Of a stretch of 64,000 bases of DNA, positions 17,146-28,301 are shown piece after piece. How positions within the stretch are numbered: position 1 is the first letter of the stretch; each line of letters begins with the position of its first letter. The notes under the pieces are model-generated. The model was given only the letters and a program-made list of their open reading frames with translations. It searched no databases and was not told the origin of the DNA. Made by a program: the position numbers and the translations under genes. The stretch spans positions 2,232,001 to 2,296,000 of the forward strand of contig NZ_WKJO01000001.1 in NCBI RefSeq assembly GCF_009674605.1. The letters are read 5' to 3'. Origin of the DNA: Haloferax litoreum. GTDB lineage: Archaea; Halobacteriota; Halobacteria; Halobacteriales; Haloferacaceae.

Positions 17146-17168
17146 GTTCGAGTCCCTGCCAGAGTGCC
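17146..17168 (+). repeat. Degenerate copy of tRNA-Glu T-arm/3' end
   Basis: GTTCGAGTCCCTGCC then AGAGTGCC resembles the tRNA-Glu 3' part (GTTCGAATCCCTGAC, GGAGCAC) starting at 17002, 144 nt away. A weaker TTCGAATC copy lies at 17100–17107. It may be an old attachment-site remnant or part of a tRNA-derived repeat; the match is imperfect and could be partly chance. Confidence 0.35.
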
Positions 17169-17176
17169 CGCACTCC

Positions 17177-17677
17177 TCACCCAGAACGCATCCGCACCCA
17201 CAGTTCACTCCCCGGATACCGTGTCCGAACCGACGGCGAGGCGAGTACAGCGAGCATGAAGAGTCCGAGCAGTGCGTACAGCGGTTGCAGAACGTCGATG
17301 TAGCCGACGATGGCGACTTCGACGGCAATCCACACGAGCAGGGCACCGCCGACGACCACGCCGAGAGCCCACGCCCACGCGCGCCGCGCGAACAACCCGT
17401 ACAGTGCGACGAGCGGGAGGAGACCGAGGACCACGAAGAGAATCACACCGGGAATGGTGTAGTCCGAAAACGGTGACCCAGCGAGAAGCGTCGGGTCGAT
17501 GTCGATGACTGCATCGACGCGACTCCCATCCGGCGCGGCGACGAGTGCGGCACCGCCGAAGAGCGCCGTCGCCGACAGGAGAACCACGCTCGCGACGAAC
17601 GCCCAGAGGGTAACCGGCCACGATTCGGCCGTGGCTCTCGTCGACGCACTCCCGTCGGTCGTTGAGTCGGTGCGCAT
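17177..17677 (-). CDS. Four-TM membrane protein (unknown)
   Basis: 166 aa with four hydrophobic helices: VTLWAFVASVVLLSATALFG, IPGVILFVVLGLLPLVALYG, AWALGVVVGGALLVWIAVEV and VLQPLYALLGLFMLAVLA. A Ser/Thr-rich N-terminus and a short Arg-rich C-terminus (RTRYPGSELWVRMRSG) flank them. No motif that names a transporter or enzyme. The region between TM1 and TM2 (DGSRVDAVIDIDPTLLAGSPFSDYT) is acidic and probably extracellular. Start ATG 17677. Next to a UspA gene on the same strand but 70 nt upstream-to-downstream apart; no clear partner. Confidence 0.65.
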   Translation of the reverse strand: MRTDSTTDGSASTRATAESWPVTLWAFVASVVLLSATALFGGAALVAAPDGSRVDAVIDIDPTLLAGSPFSDYTIPGVILFVVLGLLPLVALYGLFARRAWAWALGVVVGGALLVWIAVEVAIVGYIDVLQPLYALLGLFMLAVLASPSVRTRYPGSELWVRMRSG

Positions 17678-17746
17678 ACCCGAGAAACGTGAGCCGAGAA
17701 GAAAAAGCGCGGTGTCAGGATGCCGGTGAACCGAGATGCGGGTGGG

Positions 17747-18148
17747 CTATCCGGTGACCGTCACCGGAACGTCGGATTTGAGGATGACCGTCTGGGTGAC
17801 GCTCCCGAAGACGGCCTTGCCGGCGGGCGAGCGTTTTCGCCCACCCATGACGACGTGGTCGGCGTCGACTTCGTCGACCAGTTCGATGATGCCGTCTTCC
17901 GGTGGGGCGCTGGCCTCGACGGTGGTTACCTCGACGCCGTGGTCTTCGAGGTACTCTCTGGCTCGCTTCACACTCGCGACGCGTCCCGGGTGCTGCATCG
18001 ATTTTGGAGCGTCTTTCTCTCGCCCGTGCATCACGTGCGTCAACACGGCCTCTGCTTCGGACAGGTCGTACGGTTGGTCGGTGACGAACCTCGCTTGTCG
18101 AAGCGCACGGTCCTCGTCGTCGTCGATGGGGATGAGTAGTCGGTACAT
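17747..18148 (-). CDS. UspA-family universal stress protein
   Basis: 133 aa from ATG 18148 (MYRLLIPIDDDEDRALRQARFV). An upstream in-frame start would add a non-homologous tail. The C-terminal half has DHVVMGGRKRSPAGKAVFGSVTQTVILKSDVPVTVTG, the GxxG-x9-G(S/T) ATP-binding motif of ATP-binding Usp proteins. Dimeric cytosolic proteins of this kind modulate stress survival in ways that are mostly unknown. Upstream lies a small HTH gene on the same strand (89 nt), a possible partner. Confidence 0.85.
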   Translation of the reverse strand: MYRLLIPIDDDEDRALRQARFVTDQPYDLSEAEAVLTHVMHGREKDAPKSMQHPGRVASVKRAREYLEDHGVEVTTVEASAPPEDGIIELVDEVDADHVVMGGRKRSPAGKAVFGSVTQTVILKSDVPVTVTG

Positions 18149-18237
18149 ACTCTGACGTCGTGCGCGTAGGTTCGTGCCTCGATACCCTCGAAACCAGGGT
18201 GGGTTTTTACCCACCGAGACGTCGTCCAATTCTCGGG

Positions 18238-18489
18238 TCAAAAGTTATCGACGATGGCGGCGATTTGTTCGTCTGTGAGCTCTGCCGCGTAGAGTTCGAA
18301 CAGGTCGTGCAGACGTTGGGTCGAGAGGCTTCGCGTATTGTTCTCCAGCATCGAGATGTGTGCTTGCATGATGTCGTCGACGACTTTCTCGACGCCACGC
18401 TGTTCGTACCCCGCCGCAGTCCGGAGGAGACGCCACGCTCGTGGCGAGATGTCGTTTACGTCCACATCGTCGTGCTCCGGGCTCGGCAT
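18238..18489 (-). CDS. Small helix-turn-helix protein (haloarchaeal)
   Basis: 83 aa: MPSPEHDDVDVNDISPRAWRLLRTAAGYEQRGVEKVVDDIMQAHISMLENNTRSLSTQRLHDLFELYAAELTDEQIAAIVDNF shape, i.e. an XRE-like HTH core (residues ~15–60: AWRLLRTAAGYEQRGVEKVVDDIMQAHISMLENNTRSLS, 'A.I.MLE...R.LS'). The acidic N-terminus and short C-terminal helices are typical of haloarchaeal versions. Probably binds DNA as a dimer; targets unknown. It is upstream of the UspA gene and divergent from an amidohydrolase; either could be controlled by it (inference). Confidence 0.65.
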   Translation of the reverse strand: MPSPEHDDVDVNDISPRAWRLLRTAAGYEQRGVEKVVDDIMQAHISMLENNTRSLSTQRLHDLFELYAAELTDEQIAAIVDNF

Positions 18490-18638
18490 CTATCGTACAG
18501 TTGTTCGGATATGAGCCGATAATAATTCTTGGTACCTGTTTCGACCGGACCACGCCCTCGGCGCAGGTCACCGCCCGTCCAGTCGCCCGTCGTTGGTACC
18601 CCCACCTATTTCAGCGCGGGTCGACTACCCGAACGAGG

Positions 18639-19952
18639 ATGTTACTCGCGGGAACGGTGGTTGCGGACGCGACCACTATCATCGAAGACGGGGCCGTCGT
18701 CGTCGACGGCGACCACGTGGTCGCCGTCGGCGAGCGAGCGTCGCTCGAAGAGACGTACCCCAACCACCACCGACGCGAGTTCGACATCGTCGCGCCGGGA
18801 CTCGTCGGCGGGCACGTCCACTCGGTCCAGTCGCTCGGGCGAGGTATCGCCGACGACACGTCACTCCTCGACTGGTTGTTCGACCACGTCCTCCCGATGG
18901 AAGCCAGTCTCGACGCCGACGGGATGCGCACCGCCGCGGAACTCGGCTACCTCGAATGTATCGAGTCCGGGACGACGACTGTCGTCGACCACCTCTCCGT
19001 CCGACACGCCGACGAGGCCTTCGAGGCGGCGGGTGAGATGGGAATCCGTGGGCGCATCGGGAAGGTGCTGATGGACACGAACTCGCCCGACGACTTGCAG
19101 GAAGACACCGACGCGGCGTTGGCCGAGTCGGAACGACTCATCCAACAGTACCACGACTCGTTCGGCGGGCGCATCCAGTACGCGCTCACACCGCGGTTCG
19201 CAGTCACGTGTTCCGAGGCGTGTCTCCGCGGCGTCCGCGAACTCGCAGACGCCTACGACGGGGTCCGAATCCACACGCACGCGAGCGAGAACCGAGAGGA
19301 AATCGCGACGGTCGAAGCAGAGACGGGGATGCGCAACATCCACTGGTTGGACGAAGTCGGTCTCACCGGTGACGACGTCGTCCTCGCCCACTGTGTCCAC
19401 ACCGAAGCGTCCGAGCGCGAGGTACTCGCGGAGACTGGCACGCACGTCACCTACTGCCCGTCGTCGAACATGAAACTCGCGTCGGGTGTCGCACCAATCA
19501 CCGACTACCTCGAACGCGGAATCAACGTCGCCCTCGGGAACGACGGCCCGCCGTGTAACAACACACTCGACCCCTTTACAGAGATGCGGCAGGCCAGTCT
19601 GCTCCAGAAGGTCGATTCACTCGACCCGAGGACCACGCCCGCCGCGACTATCTTCGAGATGGCCACCAGAAACGGCGCGAAAGCGGCCGGATTCGACGGC
19701 GTCGGACGTCTCCGTGAGGGCTGGAAAGCCGATATCGTCGGCCTGACCACCGACGTGACGCGCGCGACGCCACTCCACGACGTGCTGTCGCACCTCGTCT
19801 TCTCGGCACACGGCGACGACGTGGTCTTCACCATGGTGGACGGGGAAGTGCTCTACGATGGCGGCGAACACGTCCGGGCCGACGCGGACGACATCCGCCG
19901 TCGTGCCCGTGCGTACGCAGAGACTATCGGCACCACGTCCGCTGACACCTGA
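18639..19952 (+). CDS. Amidohydrolase: MTA/SAH/5'-deoxyadenosine deaminase or TrzA-like
   Basis: 437 aa from ATG 18639. GLVGGHVHSVQSLGRGIADD gives the HxH site with the aromatic/'GR' feature of this subfamily, VRIHTHASENREEI the H(x)H/E block, VVLAHCVHTEASE the metal His, THVTYCPSSNMKLASGVAPI the substrate block, and VALGNDGPPCNNTLDPFTEMR the catalytic Asp with an N/C-rich loop. This family deaminates S-adenosylhomocysteine, methylthioadenosine or 5'-deoxyadenosine, or hydrolyses chloro-triazines/guanine-like rings. Which one cannot be decided by sequence. It would recycle SAM by-products. Divergent from the HTH gene. Confidence 0.85.
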   Translation: MLLAGTVVADATTIIEDGAVVVDGDHVVAVGERASLEETYPNHHRREFDIVAPGLVGGHVHSVQSLGRGIADDTSLLDWLFDHVLPMEASLDADGMRTAAELGYLECIESGTTTVVDHLSVRHADEAFEAAGEMGIRGRIGKVLMDTNSPDDLQEDTDAALAESERLIQQYHDSFGGRIQYALTPRFAVTCSEACLRGVRELADAYDGVRIHTHASENREEIATVEAETGMRNIHWLDEVGLTGDDVVLAHCVHTEASEREVLAETGTHVTYCPSSNMKLASGVAPITDYLERGINVALGNDGPPCNNTLDPFTEMRQASLLQKVDSLDPRTTPAATIFEMATRNGAKAAGFDGVGRLREGWKADIVGLTTDVTRATPLHDVLSHLVFSAHGDDVVFTMVDGEVLYDGGEHVRADADDIRRRARAYAETIGTTSADT

Positions 19953-20041
19953 GGGGTCAGCCCCGGGCATCAGATTCCCTGCTACTCGCGAGACCGGCCG
20001 CCATCGCCGCATCTATCTCTCCCCACGACCCCACCAGAGAT

Positions 20042-20647
20042 ATGACCGTTCGCCTCCGCCCCGTGACGGAGTCTGACCTCCCCGCCATCCGAGACATCTA
20101 CGAACCCTTCGTCGAAGAGACGGCCATCACGTTCGCGTACGACCCTCCGAGCGTCACCGACCTCGAGACGAAACTGCGGAAGAAGACCCACCACCCGTGG
20201 TTGGTCTGCGAACTCGACGGCGACGTGGTTGGATACGCCTACGCCGGGCCTATCCGCGAACGTGACGCCTACCAATGGGCGGTCGAAACGTCGATATACG
20301 TCGACCCGGACTTCCAGCGCCGCGGTGTCGCCCGTGGGTTGTACACGGCACTCCTCGACATACTCGAACAGATGGGCTACGTGACTGCCTACGCCGTCGT
20401 CACGACGCCGAACCCGGCGAGCATCGCGTTCCACGAGTCCTTCGGGTTCGAACGTGTGGGTCGATTCGAGCGCATGGGTTACAAACACGACGAGTGGCAC
20501 GACGTAGAGTGGTGGGCACTGGACCTCCAATCCCACCCGGACGACCCGGACGACCCACTCTCGGTTGCGACAGCACAGACTCGAGAGTGGTGTGACGACG
20601 CGGTTGCGCGCGGTGCTGCGTCTGTCCGCGACACCGCACAGAACTAA
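20042..20647 (+). CDS. GNAT N-acetyltransferase (phosphinothricin-acetyltransferase-like)
   Basis: 201 aa. MTVRLRPVTESDLPAIRDIY opens like PAT/Pat-type GNATs. DVVGYAYAGPIRERDAYQWAVETSIYVDPDFQRRGVARGLYTALL contains beta4, the acetyl-CoA loop 'QRRGVARGL' and helix alpha3. VTTPNPASIAFHESFGFERVGRFERMGYKHDEWHDVEWWALDL is the GNAT C-terminal block with substrate-binding Trp/His, characteristic of L-amino-acid or phosphinothricin acetyltransferases. Methionine sulfoximine/sulfone detoxification is the best-supported role for relatives. It ends with an acidic tail. Convergent with the 121-aa unknown. Confidence 0.85.
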   Translation: MTVRLRPVTESDLPAIRDIYEPFVEETAITFAYDPPSVTDLETKLRKKTHHPWLVCELDGDVVGYAYAGPIRERDAYQWAVETSIYVDPDFQRRGVARGLYTALLDILEQMGYVTAYAVVTTPNPASIAFHESFGFERVGRFERMGYKHDEWHDVEWWALDLQSHPDDPDDPLSVATAQTREWCDDAVARGAASVRDTAQN

Positions 20648-20674
20648 ACAGAATTCGTCGCAGTCGTCACGCCT

Positions 20675-21040
20675 TCAGGCATTCGCCTCGGCGGACTCTT
20701 CTCTGGCCGACTCGCGTTCGGCGCTCGACGCGTCGTCGACGCCGGTGGTTCCCGCCCGTTCGAGGACGTAGCGTTCGACGGCGGCCGACAGCATCGACTG
20801 CCAGTCGTCGAACTCGGAGTGTGCATTGACGTATCGGTCCCACTTGTGGGTCGGAATGGACTCGAACGACTCCTGGTCGGAGACGTCGAATCCGCTGTTA
20901 TCGACGAAGTCACCGATAGATGTCGCATCACTGTGTGATTCGACCCACGTCGGTGGGAAGAGGTCTGCGAGCGTTACTTCGCCGCCGAGTCCCCCGATCT
21001 CGACGTCGAGTGTCGCCGCAGACGTTTCGGCCTCACCCAT
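20675..21040 (-). CDS. Conserved haloarchaeal hypothetical protein
   Basis: 121 aa, acidic and soluble, with LADLFPPTWVESHSDATSIGDFVDNSGFDV and WDRYVNAHSEFDDWQSMLSAAVERYVLERAG. The middle looks helical and is followed by a low-complexity Ala/Glu/Ser tail. No known motif. Start ATG 21040 (MGEAETSAATLD). It lies directly downstream of ychF on the same strand (54 nt), but no relation is known. Confidence 0.6.
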   Translation of the reverse strand: MGEAETSAATLDVEIGGLGGEVTLADLFPPTWVESHSDATSIGDFVDNSGFDVSDQESFESIPTHKWDRYVNAHSEFDDWQSMLSAAVERYVLERAGTTGVDDASSAERESAREESAEANA

Positions 21041-21094
21041 ACACGGCCCCTACCGCCGAGTGTATAACCGTGTTACGGTTGCGGCCGATGAAGG

Positions 21095-22285
21095 TCAGTT
21101 CGTCGAGATTATCTCGACAACGTCGCGGTGTTCGAGTTCGTGGTCCGACCCGATTTGGCGCTTCGAGTGACAGTCGATGCCGTGGAGGAGGCCATCGCCG
21201 ATGTCGGAGTGGAGGTGGTACGCGAAGTCTTCGGTCGTCGACTCTTCGGGGAGGATGAAGCAGTCGCGAAAGACGCCCTGTGAGTCGGACTTCCCGTTGG
21301 CGCTGCCGGGGAAGATTGCGATTGCGCCCATCACGTCGAACAGCGCCATCTCCAGAGACTGCTGGACGCCCGTGCCGCCGTACTCGCCGATGAACTCACG
21401 AATCTGTTCGAGACCGGCCTCCTGTTCTTCGCTCACGTCGCCGACGATGTCGAAGTCGTCCGCGCCGGGTTGATAGTCGACGACACCGCCTTCGTCGGCG
21501 TTCTTTAGCGCCTTCTCCGCGTGTGCGCTCGTGGGCGTGAACGTGAGGTGGTCGTAGTCGGGGTCCGAGGTAATCTCCTCGTAGTTCTCCTGTGAAACCG
21601 GCTTGTCCATCTTGTTCGCCGCGATGATGATTGGCTTGGTTCGCTTGCGAATCTCGCGGGCGAGTGCCTCTTTGTCGTCGTCGTCCCACTCGTCGGGGTC
21701 GAGGCCGATGTCCAGAGACAAGATGACCTGCTTGATTTCGTCTTTGTTCGTCTTGAACGCCGACATCTGCTCTGCGAGGTCGACTTCGATGTCCTTCTCC
21801 TCACCGTGGTAGCCCGACCGGTAGCGGTCGATACCCTTCTCGAGGATGCCGAGATACCACATGTCGAGTTCGTTTTCGAGGAAGTCGATGTCCTCGCGGG
21901 GGTCGTGGCCTTCGGTCGCCTCGCCTTCGATGTCCGTCTCGCCAGAGAAGTCGACGACGTGGACCAGCACGTCCGCCTCGTTGAGGTCGGTCAAGAACTG
22001 GTTGCCGAGACCCTTGCCCTCGTGGGCACCGGGGATGAGACCGGCAACGTCGACGAGTTTGACCGGGACGAACCGCATGCCGTCGTCACAGTACCCGACC
22101 GAGGGTGTACACGTTTCGTCGAACTCCGGGGCCGCACACTCGACGCGGACGTACGCTTCACCGATGGAGGGGTCGATAGTCGTAAACGGGTACGCACCCT
22201 CCGGTACGTCGTTCATCGTCGCCGCATTGAAGAAACTGGATTTCCCGACGGACGGTTTTCCGACGAGACCGATCTTGTAACTCAT
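21095..22285 (-). CDS. ychF: Obg-family GTPase/ATPase YchF
   Basis: 396 aa. MSYKIGLVGKPSVGKSSFFNAATM is the P-loop (GKPSVGKS), KLVDVAGLIPGAHEGKGLG is G3, and IIAANKMDK is the NKxD-like G4 with altered last residue (YchF prefers ATP). The YGGTGVQQSLEMALFDVMGAIAIFPGSANGKSDSQGV region and the C-terminal TGS domain (FAYHLHSDIGDGLLHGIDCHSKRQIGSDHELEHRDVVEIIS) complete it. Universally conserved ribosome/tRNA-associated regulator of stress responses. Starts ATG 22285. Confidence 0.95.
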   Translation of the reverse strand: MSYKIGLVGKPSVGKSSFFNAATMNDVPEGAYPFTTIDPSIGEAYVRVECAAPEFDETCTPSVGYCDDGMRFVPVKLVDVAGLIPGAHEGKGLGNQFLTDLNEADVLVHVVDFSGETDIEGEATEGHDPREDIDFLENELDMWYLGILEKGIDRYRSGYHGEEKDIEVDLAEQMSAFKTNKDEIKQVILSLDIGLDPDEWDDDDKEALAREIRKRTKPIIIAANKMDKPVSQENYEEITSDPDYDHLTFTPTSAHAEKALKNADEGGVVDYQPGADDFDIVGDVSEEQEAGLEQIREFIGEYGGTGVQQSLEMALFDVMGAIAIFPGSANGKSDSQGVFRDCFILPEESTTEDFAYHLHSDIGDGLLHGIDCHSKRQIGSDHELEHRDVVEIISTN

Positions 22286-22489
22286 TCGTTGGTCGGACTG
22301 CCGGGTCCAACGCTAATAACGGTTCGACGTTCGTCCGCCGTGTGCGTGGAATTCACACGCTACCGAGGCCGTTCGGAGTGATTTCAGCGACGACACCCCG
22401 AGGGGAAGACACCTGAAGCCACCTCTCTACAGCGACGCGATTGGACGGTGTCCGGTGCATCTTTGTCTCCACGTCACTCACACCCGCTG

Positions 22490-22828
22490 ATGACCGACTC
22501 GGACGAGACGGCGACGGACGACACGGCGATAGTCGACGAGAAGACAGATGCTGACACGTTCGGCGTCGGTATCCAGGTCACGGAGACGGAACTGCGGTTC
22601 GTCGTCAACGTTCCGTCCGATATCGACTCGGGGTGGACCGACCCCGAGGCGTTCCAGCGACTCGTCGAACGCATCACGTGGGAGACCCTCGACCAAGAGC
22701 GTGTCCTCCGGACCATCGCCACCGAGGCAACCGAGGGCGAGACGGTACTCCTCGGGACGGTCACACTCCGGCCGGACGAGACGCTCGTAGACCACACGCT
22801 CCGCCCTCCGTCGTTCGACGCGGCGTAA
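22490..22828 (+). CDS. Conserved haloarchaeal hypothetical protein
   Basis: 112 aa from ATG 22490 (MTDSDETATDDTAIVDEK); GTG 22448 would add 14 residues. The N-terminal 25 residues are acidic and low-complexity; the rest, GVGIQVTETELRFVVNVPSDIDSGWTDPEAFQRLVERITW and DQERVLRTIATEATEGETVLLGTVTLRPDETLVDHTLRPP, looks like a small alpha/beta fold. No function known. It precedes another small unknown (33 nt gap) on the same strand, a likely two-gene unit. Confidence 0.55.
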   Translation: MTDSDETATDDTAIVDEKTDADTFGVGIQVTETELRFVVNVPSDIDSGWTDPEAFQRLVERITWETLDQERVLRTIATEATEGETVLLGTVTLRPDETLVDHTLRPPSFDAA

Positions 22829-22861
22829 CACCCTGCAGAAACCTTCCCCTACATTCTCTCC

Positions 22862-23275
22862 ATGGACACCGAACCGACGACCGAGACGGCGATTCGAGAG
22901 ATGCAAGACGCCGCGCTCTCGCGTGCGCTCTCGGACGAGACGGAGGCGCGGCAGTCACTCGCGCTCGCAGGAGCGCTCGAAACGGCACGCCGAGAGTCGA
23001 CGGCGACGACGTTCGACAGCGGCGGTGTCACGCTCGCAGCGTCACTCGCGTTCGTCTCGACGCTCTTTGCACACCGTCGCCTCCGCGACTCGCTCCGGTC
23101 GGCGGTGCAGGTCACCGACGACTCGGCGTGGTATCCAAGCGGTTCCTCCGCCCGCGTCGACGACGAACTCGTGGCGACTGGTGCGAGCCTCGCCGTCGAA
23201 CGGTTCGACGTGTCGGCGTCGAGAGTCGGTGCACTCGGCGGCGTCGACGTCGAACTGATAGACGTCCGAGAGTGA
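22862..23275 (+). CDS. Conserved haloarchaeal hypothetical protein
   Basis: 137 aa: MDTEPTTETAIREMQDAALS, then ARQSLALAGALETARRESTATTFDSGGVTLAASLAFVSTLFAHRRLRDSLRSAVQVTDDSAWYPS. One weakly hydrophobic stretch (VTLAASLAFVSTLFAH) might be a helix but is not convincingly a TM. No known family recognised. It follows the 112-aa gene by 33 nt and is convergent with the secreted protein gene. Confidence 0.5.
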   Translation: MDTEPTTETAIREMQDAALSRALSDETEARQSLALAGALETARRESTATTFDSGGVTLAASLAFVSTLFAHRRLRDSLRSAVQVTDDSAWYPSGSSARVDDELVATGASLAVERFDVSASRVGALGGVDVELIDVRE

Positions 23276-23359
23276 GCGGCCGACCCACACGGTTCCAGTT
23301 TGTAGTGCTGCCGCTCCGGGTACGGTGTTCGTTCGAAAAGAGAAAGCCGCAGTTGCGAC

Positions 23360-24595
23360 TTACTTGCCCTTCTTCGCGTGTTCCGGCGGGCCGTTGGAGT
23401 CGGAGTCGTCCTCAGAGTCGGACTCCTCCGTAGAACTGCTACTCTCTTCTTCCTCGTCGTCGTCCTTCTTGTCGTCCTTCTTGTCGTCGTTACCTGCGTG
23501 TTCCGGTGGGCCCTGCTTGTCGTCGTTTCCGCCCTTCTCGGCGGCCTGCCCGTTCTTGCCGTTGTCTTTGTCCTTCGGGCCGGCGTGTTCAGGACGTTTC
23601 TCGTCCGCCTTCCCGGGGTTGTTCTCGGTCACGAAGTCGGAGACTGCCTGTCCCATCGGGCCGTCACCCGCGGTACTCTTGAGACGCTCCACGAACGTGC
23701 TGACGAGCACTCCGAACGGGTCGTCTTCGGCGACTTCGCCTTGGAGGGTCGCAGTCGTCTCGGCGGTCTGGTCACCGTACTCGGCGGTCACGGTGACCGT
23801 GACGTTTTCGAGTGGGTCCGCGAGGTGGACGGTTCCGTTCTCGTCGGTCACGTAGTCACCCGCGTCGGTGTAGTTGCCGCTGACCGTGACGTTCGCGCCT
23901 TCGACGACGTCACCGTCTTCGGTCACGGTGACGACGACGCTCGCATTTTCGTCTTGTTCGACAGCGACCGAGAGGTCGTCACCCTCGAAACTGACGGTGG
24001 ACTCGGCCGTCGCGTCGTTCGCGCTCGCGACGAAGGTCAGGTTCGTCGTGTTCACCGGTTCCGTGAATTCGACGGTACCGTTCGCGTCCGTCTCTTTCGT
24101 TGTGTTGTCGTAGTCGGTCCCGTTGACCTGCACCGACGCGTTCTCGACTGCGTCACCGTACTGCGTGACAGTCGCGGTTACCGTGTCGTTCTCGTCGTCG
24201 GTTTCGACGGTCACGTCGAGCGACTCGCTGTGCGGGACGAGTTCGGTCTCGACGGACGTAGTCGTCGTGTTGTTCCCGTCACCTGCGGTGACGTCGAGCG
24301 TGACGTTCACGCGTTCGTCAGGGTTCGGGAGTTCGACGGTGCCGTTCGCGCCCGTCGTGTACGTGGTGTTGTTCGCACTGTAGTTGACGCTCGATTCGAC
24401 CACGGAGACCGTCGCGTTCTCGACGGTCGTCTCGTTCTGTGTCACGGTCACTGTCGCGTTGCCCGTCTCGACGTCCTGTTCGACGTCGACCTGGAGGGAC
24501 GTGTCGGTGGTCGCCGCACCGACGGTCCCGGGGACCATCGCGACGGTCAGCATCGCAATGACCATGACTGCTGTGGTGAGTTTGCTGCCGCGCAT
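23360..24595 (-). CDS. Secreted protein with three Ig-like repeats and charged PPEHA-containing tail
   Basis: 411 aa from ATG 24595 (MRGSKLTTAVMVIAMLTVAM). A Sec signal (LTTAVMVIAMLTVAMVPGTVGA) is followed by three similar ~80-residue beta domains: each has (L/S)xVxVE..(E/D)N.(T/V)(A/V)TVTVT..., '(V/A)ENA(T/S)V.V' and '(T/D)..NGTVE(L/F)..P' segments. They resemble Big/carboxypeptidase-regulatory-like domains. Many NxS/T sequons suggest N-glycosylation. The last ~100 residues are Lys/Asp/Glu/Gly-rich and contain three PEHA copies (RPEHAGPK, PPEHAGND, PPEHAKKGK). Probably released or cell-surface associated; no anchor. Function unknown. Leader-proximal start confirmed by hydrophobicity only. 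Confidence 0.7.
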   Translation of the reverse strand: MRGSKLTTAVMVIAMLTVAMVPGTVGAATTDTSLQVDVEQDVETGNATVTVTQNETTVENATVSVVESSVNYSANNTTYTTGANGTVELPNPDERVNVTLDVTAGDGNNTTTTSVETELVPHSESLDVTVETDDENDTVTATVTQYGDAVENASVQVNGTDYDNTTKETDANGTVEFTEPVNTTNLTFVASANDATAESTVSFEGDDLSVAVEQDENASVVVTVTEDGDVVEGANVTVSGNYTDAGDYVTDENGTVHLADPLENVTVTVTAEYGDQTAETTATLQGEVAEDDPFGVLVSTFVERLKSTAGDGPMGQAVSDFVTENNPGKADEKRPEHAGPKDKDNGKNGQAAEKGGNDDKQGPPEHAGNDDKKDDKKDDDEEEESSSSTEESDSEDDSDSNGPPEHAKKGK

Positions 24596-24868
24596 GCAAC
24601 CACCCATTCTAACCCTACTACAGTAAAGTAAGGTAACCGTGACTTCGGTTTTCGCCGAATTTCACGCCATTCAACGGGTTCGAAATCGGGCTTTCGTCTG
24701 TCGATTTCGCCGTTTTTCGACGTGAATCGGTTCGGCGGCGGTCAGCGACAACAGGATAGCTTGACTGCGTGGGTACTGACGGTTCACTCTCGTCGAGGCG
24801 GTGTCCGTGAGTCTGAATAGAAGGGTGAGGACCCGCGAGTGCTGCGGCTCACGGGCACCGAACCGCAC
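24596..24868. other. Intergenic region between the secreted-protein gene and the rRNA operon end
   Basis: 273 nt of lower-GC DNA at its left end (CTACTACAGTAAAGTAAGGTA, then TCGGTTTTCGCCG). TA-rich TTACTGTAGTAGGG on the minus strand is a likely promoter area for the secreted-protein gene. The remainder holds no ORF I can support and no RNA gene I recognise. In particular no tRNA-Cys, which follows 5S in some haloarchaeal rrn operons. Confidence 0.5.
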
Positions 24869-24889
24869 GCGAGTGGCGAATCCACTCGC
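24869..24889 (-). terminator. Hairpin downstream of 5S (second)
   Basis: Perfect 8-bp inverted repeat GCGAGTGG-CGAAT-CCACTCGC, 58 nt beyond the 3' end of 5S on the minus strand and beyond the larger hairpin at 24901. Together they resemble a tandem terminator or processing site at the end of the rRNA transcript. Confidence 0.45.
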
Positions 24890-24900
24890 CGTAAATGAAG

Positions 24901-24932
24901 AAAGCCCACCGGACGCGTGTCCGGTGGGCTTT
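24901..24932 (-). terminator. Perfect 14-bp hairpin downstream of 5S rRNA
   Basis: AAAGCCCACCGGAC-GCGT-GTCCGGTGGGCTTT is a perfect inverted repeat with a 4-nt loop starting 16 nt past the 5S 3' end. Its outer A/T positions give a short U-tract on the minus-strand transcript, as expected for a transcription terminator or RNase target. Confidence 0.6.
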
Positions 24933-24947
24933 CGGTGAAGTATGAGT

Positions 24948-25069
24948 AGGGGCGGCGAACTGGATTTCCCAGAGGATCGCTCACTCCAGTACTGACCAGA
25001 ACGCAGGTGAGCTTAACTTCCGTGTTCGGGATGGGTACGGGTGGAACCTCACCGCTCTGGCCGCCTTAA
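24948..25069 (-). rRNA. rrf: 5S ribosomal RNA
   Basis: About 122 nt on the minus strand, running from TTAAGGCGGCCAGAG to GCCGCCCCT. The terminal stem (GGCGGC/GCCGCC), CCCGTACCCATCCCGAACAC loop and GAAGTTAAGC block are the universal 5S features. It is the last rRNA of the operon; ends are good to a few nt. Confidence 0.95.
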
Positions 25070-25147
25070 TTCCGATCAATGGAATCGAACCATTGTGATA
25101 CCAATATCGGTGGCGTCTGACTAACGTACGTGCAATCCAGTTTGCGC

Positions 25148-25172
25148 CTGGACCCGTTCTCGGGTCTCAGTG
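25148..25172 (-). other. 23S processing stem, 3' half
   Basis: Complementary to 28094–28119 (CTGGACCCGTTCTC and GAGAACGGGTCCAG arms, GTC/GAC continued with a short bulge). The two segments close a helix around the 23S rRNA, the substrate for the archaeal bulge-helix-bulge endonuclease. Confidence 0.8.
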
Positions 25173-25175
25173 CGT

Positions 25176-28084
<2,909 letters not shown>

Positions 28085-28093
28085 TGATATAGT

Positions 28094-28119
28094 CACTGTG
28101 ACCCGGAGAACGGGTCCAG
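28094..28119 (-). other. 23S processing stem, 5' half
   Basis: Pairs with 25148–25172 to form the long helix that brings together the 23S ends. The mismatch near its middle is compatible with the bulges required by splicing endonuclease. Confidence 0.8.
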
Positions 28120-28301
28120 TGGACGCCTGGATTGCACGTACACACGGTTTCATCAAACGCCCAGTAGTCTTCTGGCGCGTTTTCGACCCTTCCCAACCAC
28201 GCTTGCGCGGGTTGGTGCATCAGTCGTCAATGCTCATTCCTTCGTATCGCCGTCCCACACTTAAGGGGCACGATTCAACGAGGGTTGAACATTGCTTACC
28301 A

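Noticed and set aside
17097-17168. A second, complete tRNA next to tRNA-Glu
   Set aside because: Only T-arm-like fragments match; no acceptor, D-arm or anticodon stem can be assembled.
24596-24947. tRNA-Cys gene expected after 5S in some haloarchaea
   Set aside because: I scanned both strands and found no cloverleaf with GCA anticodon; only hairpins.
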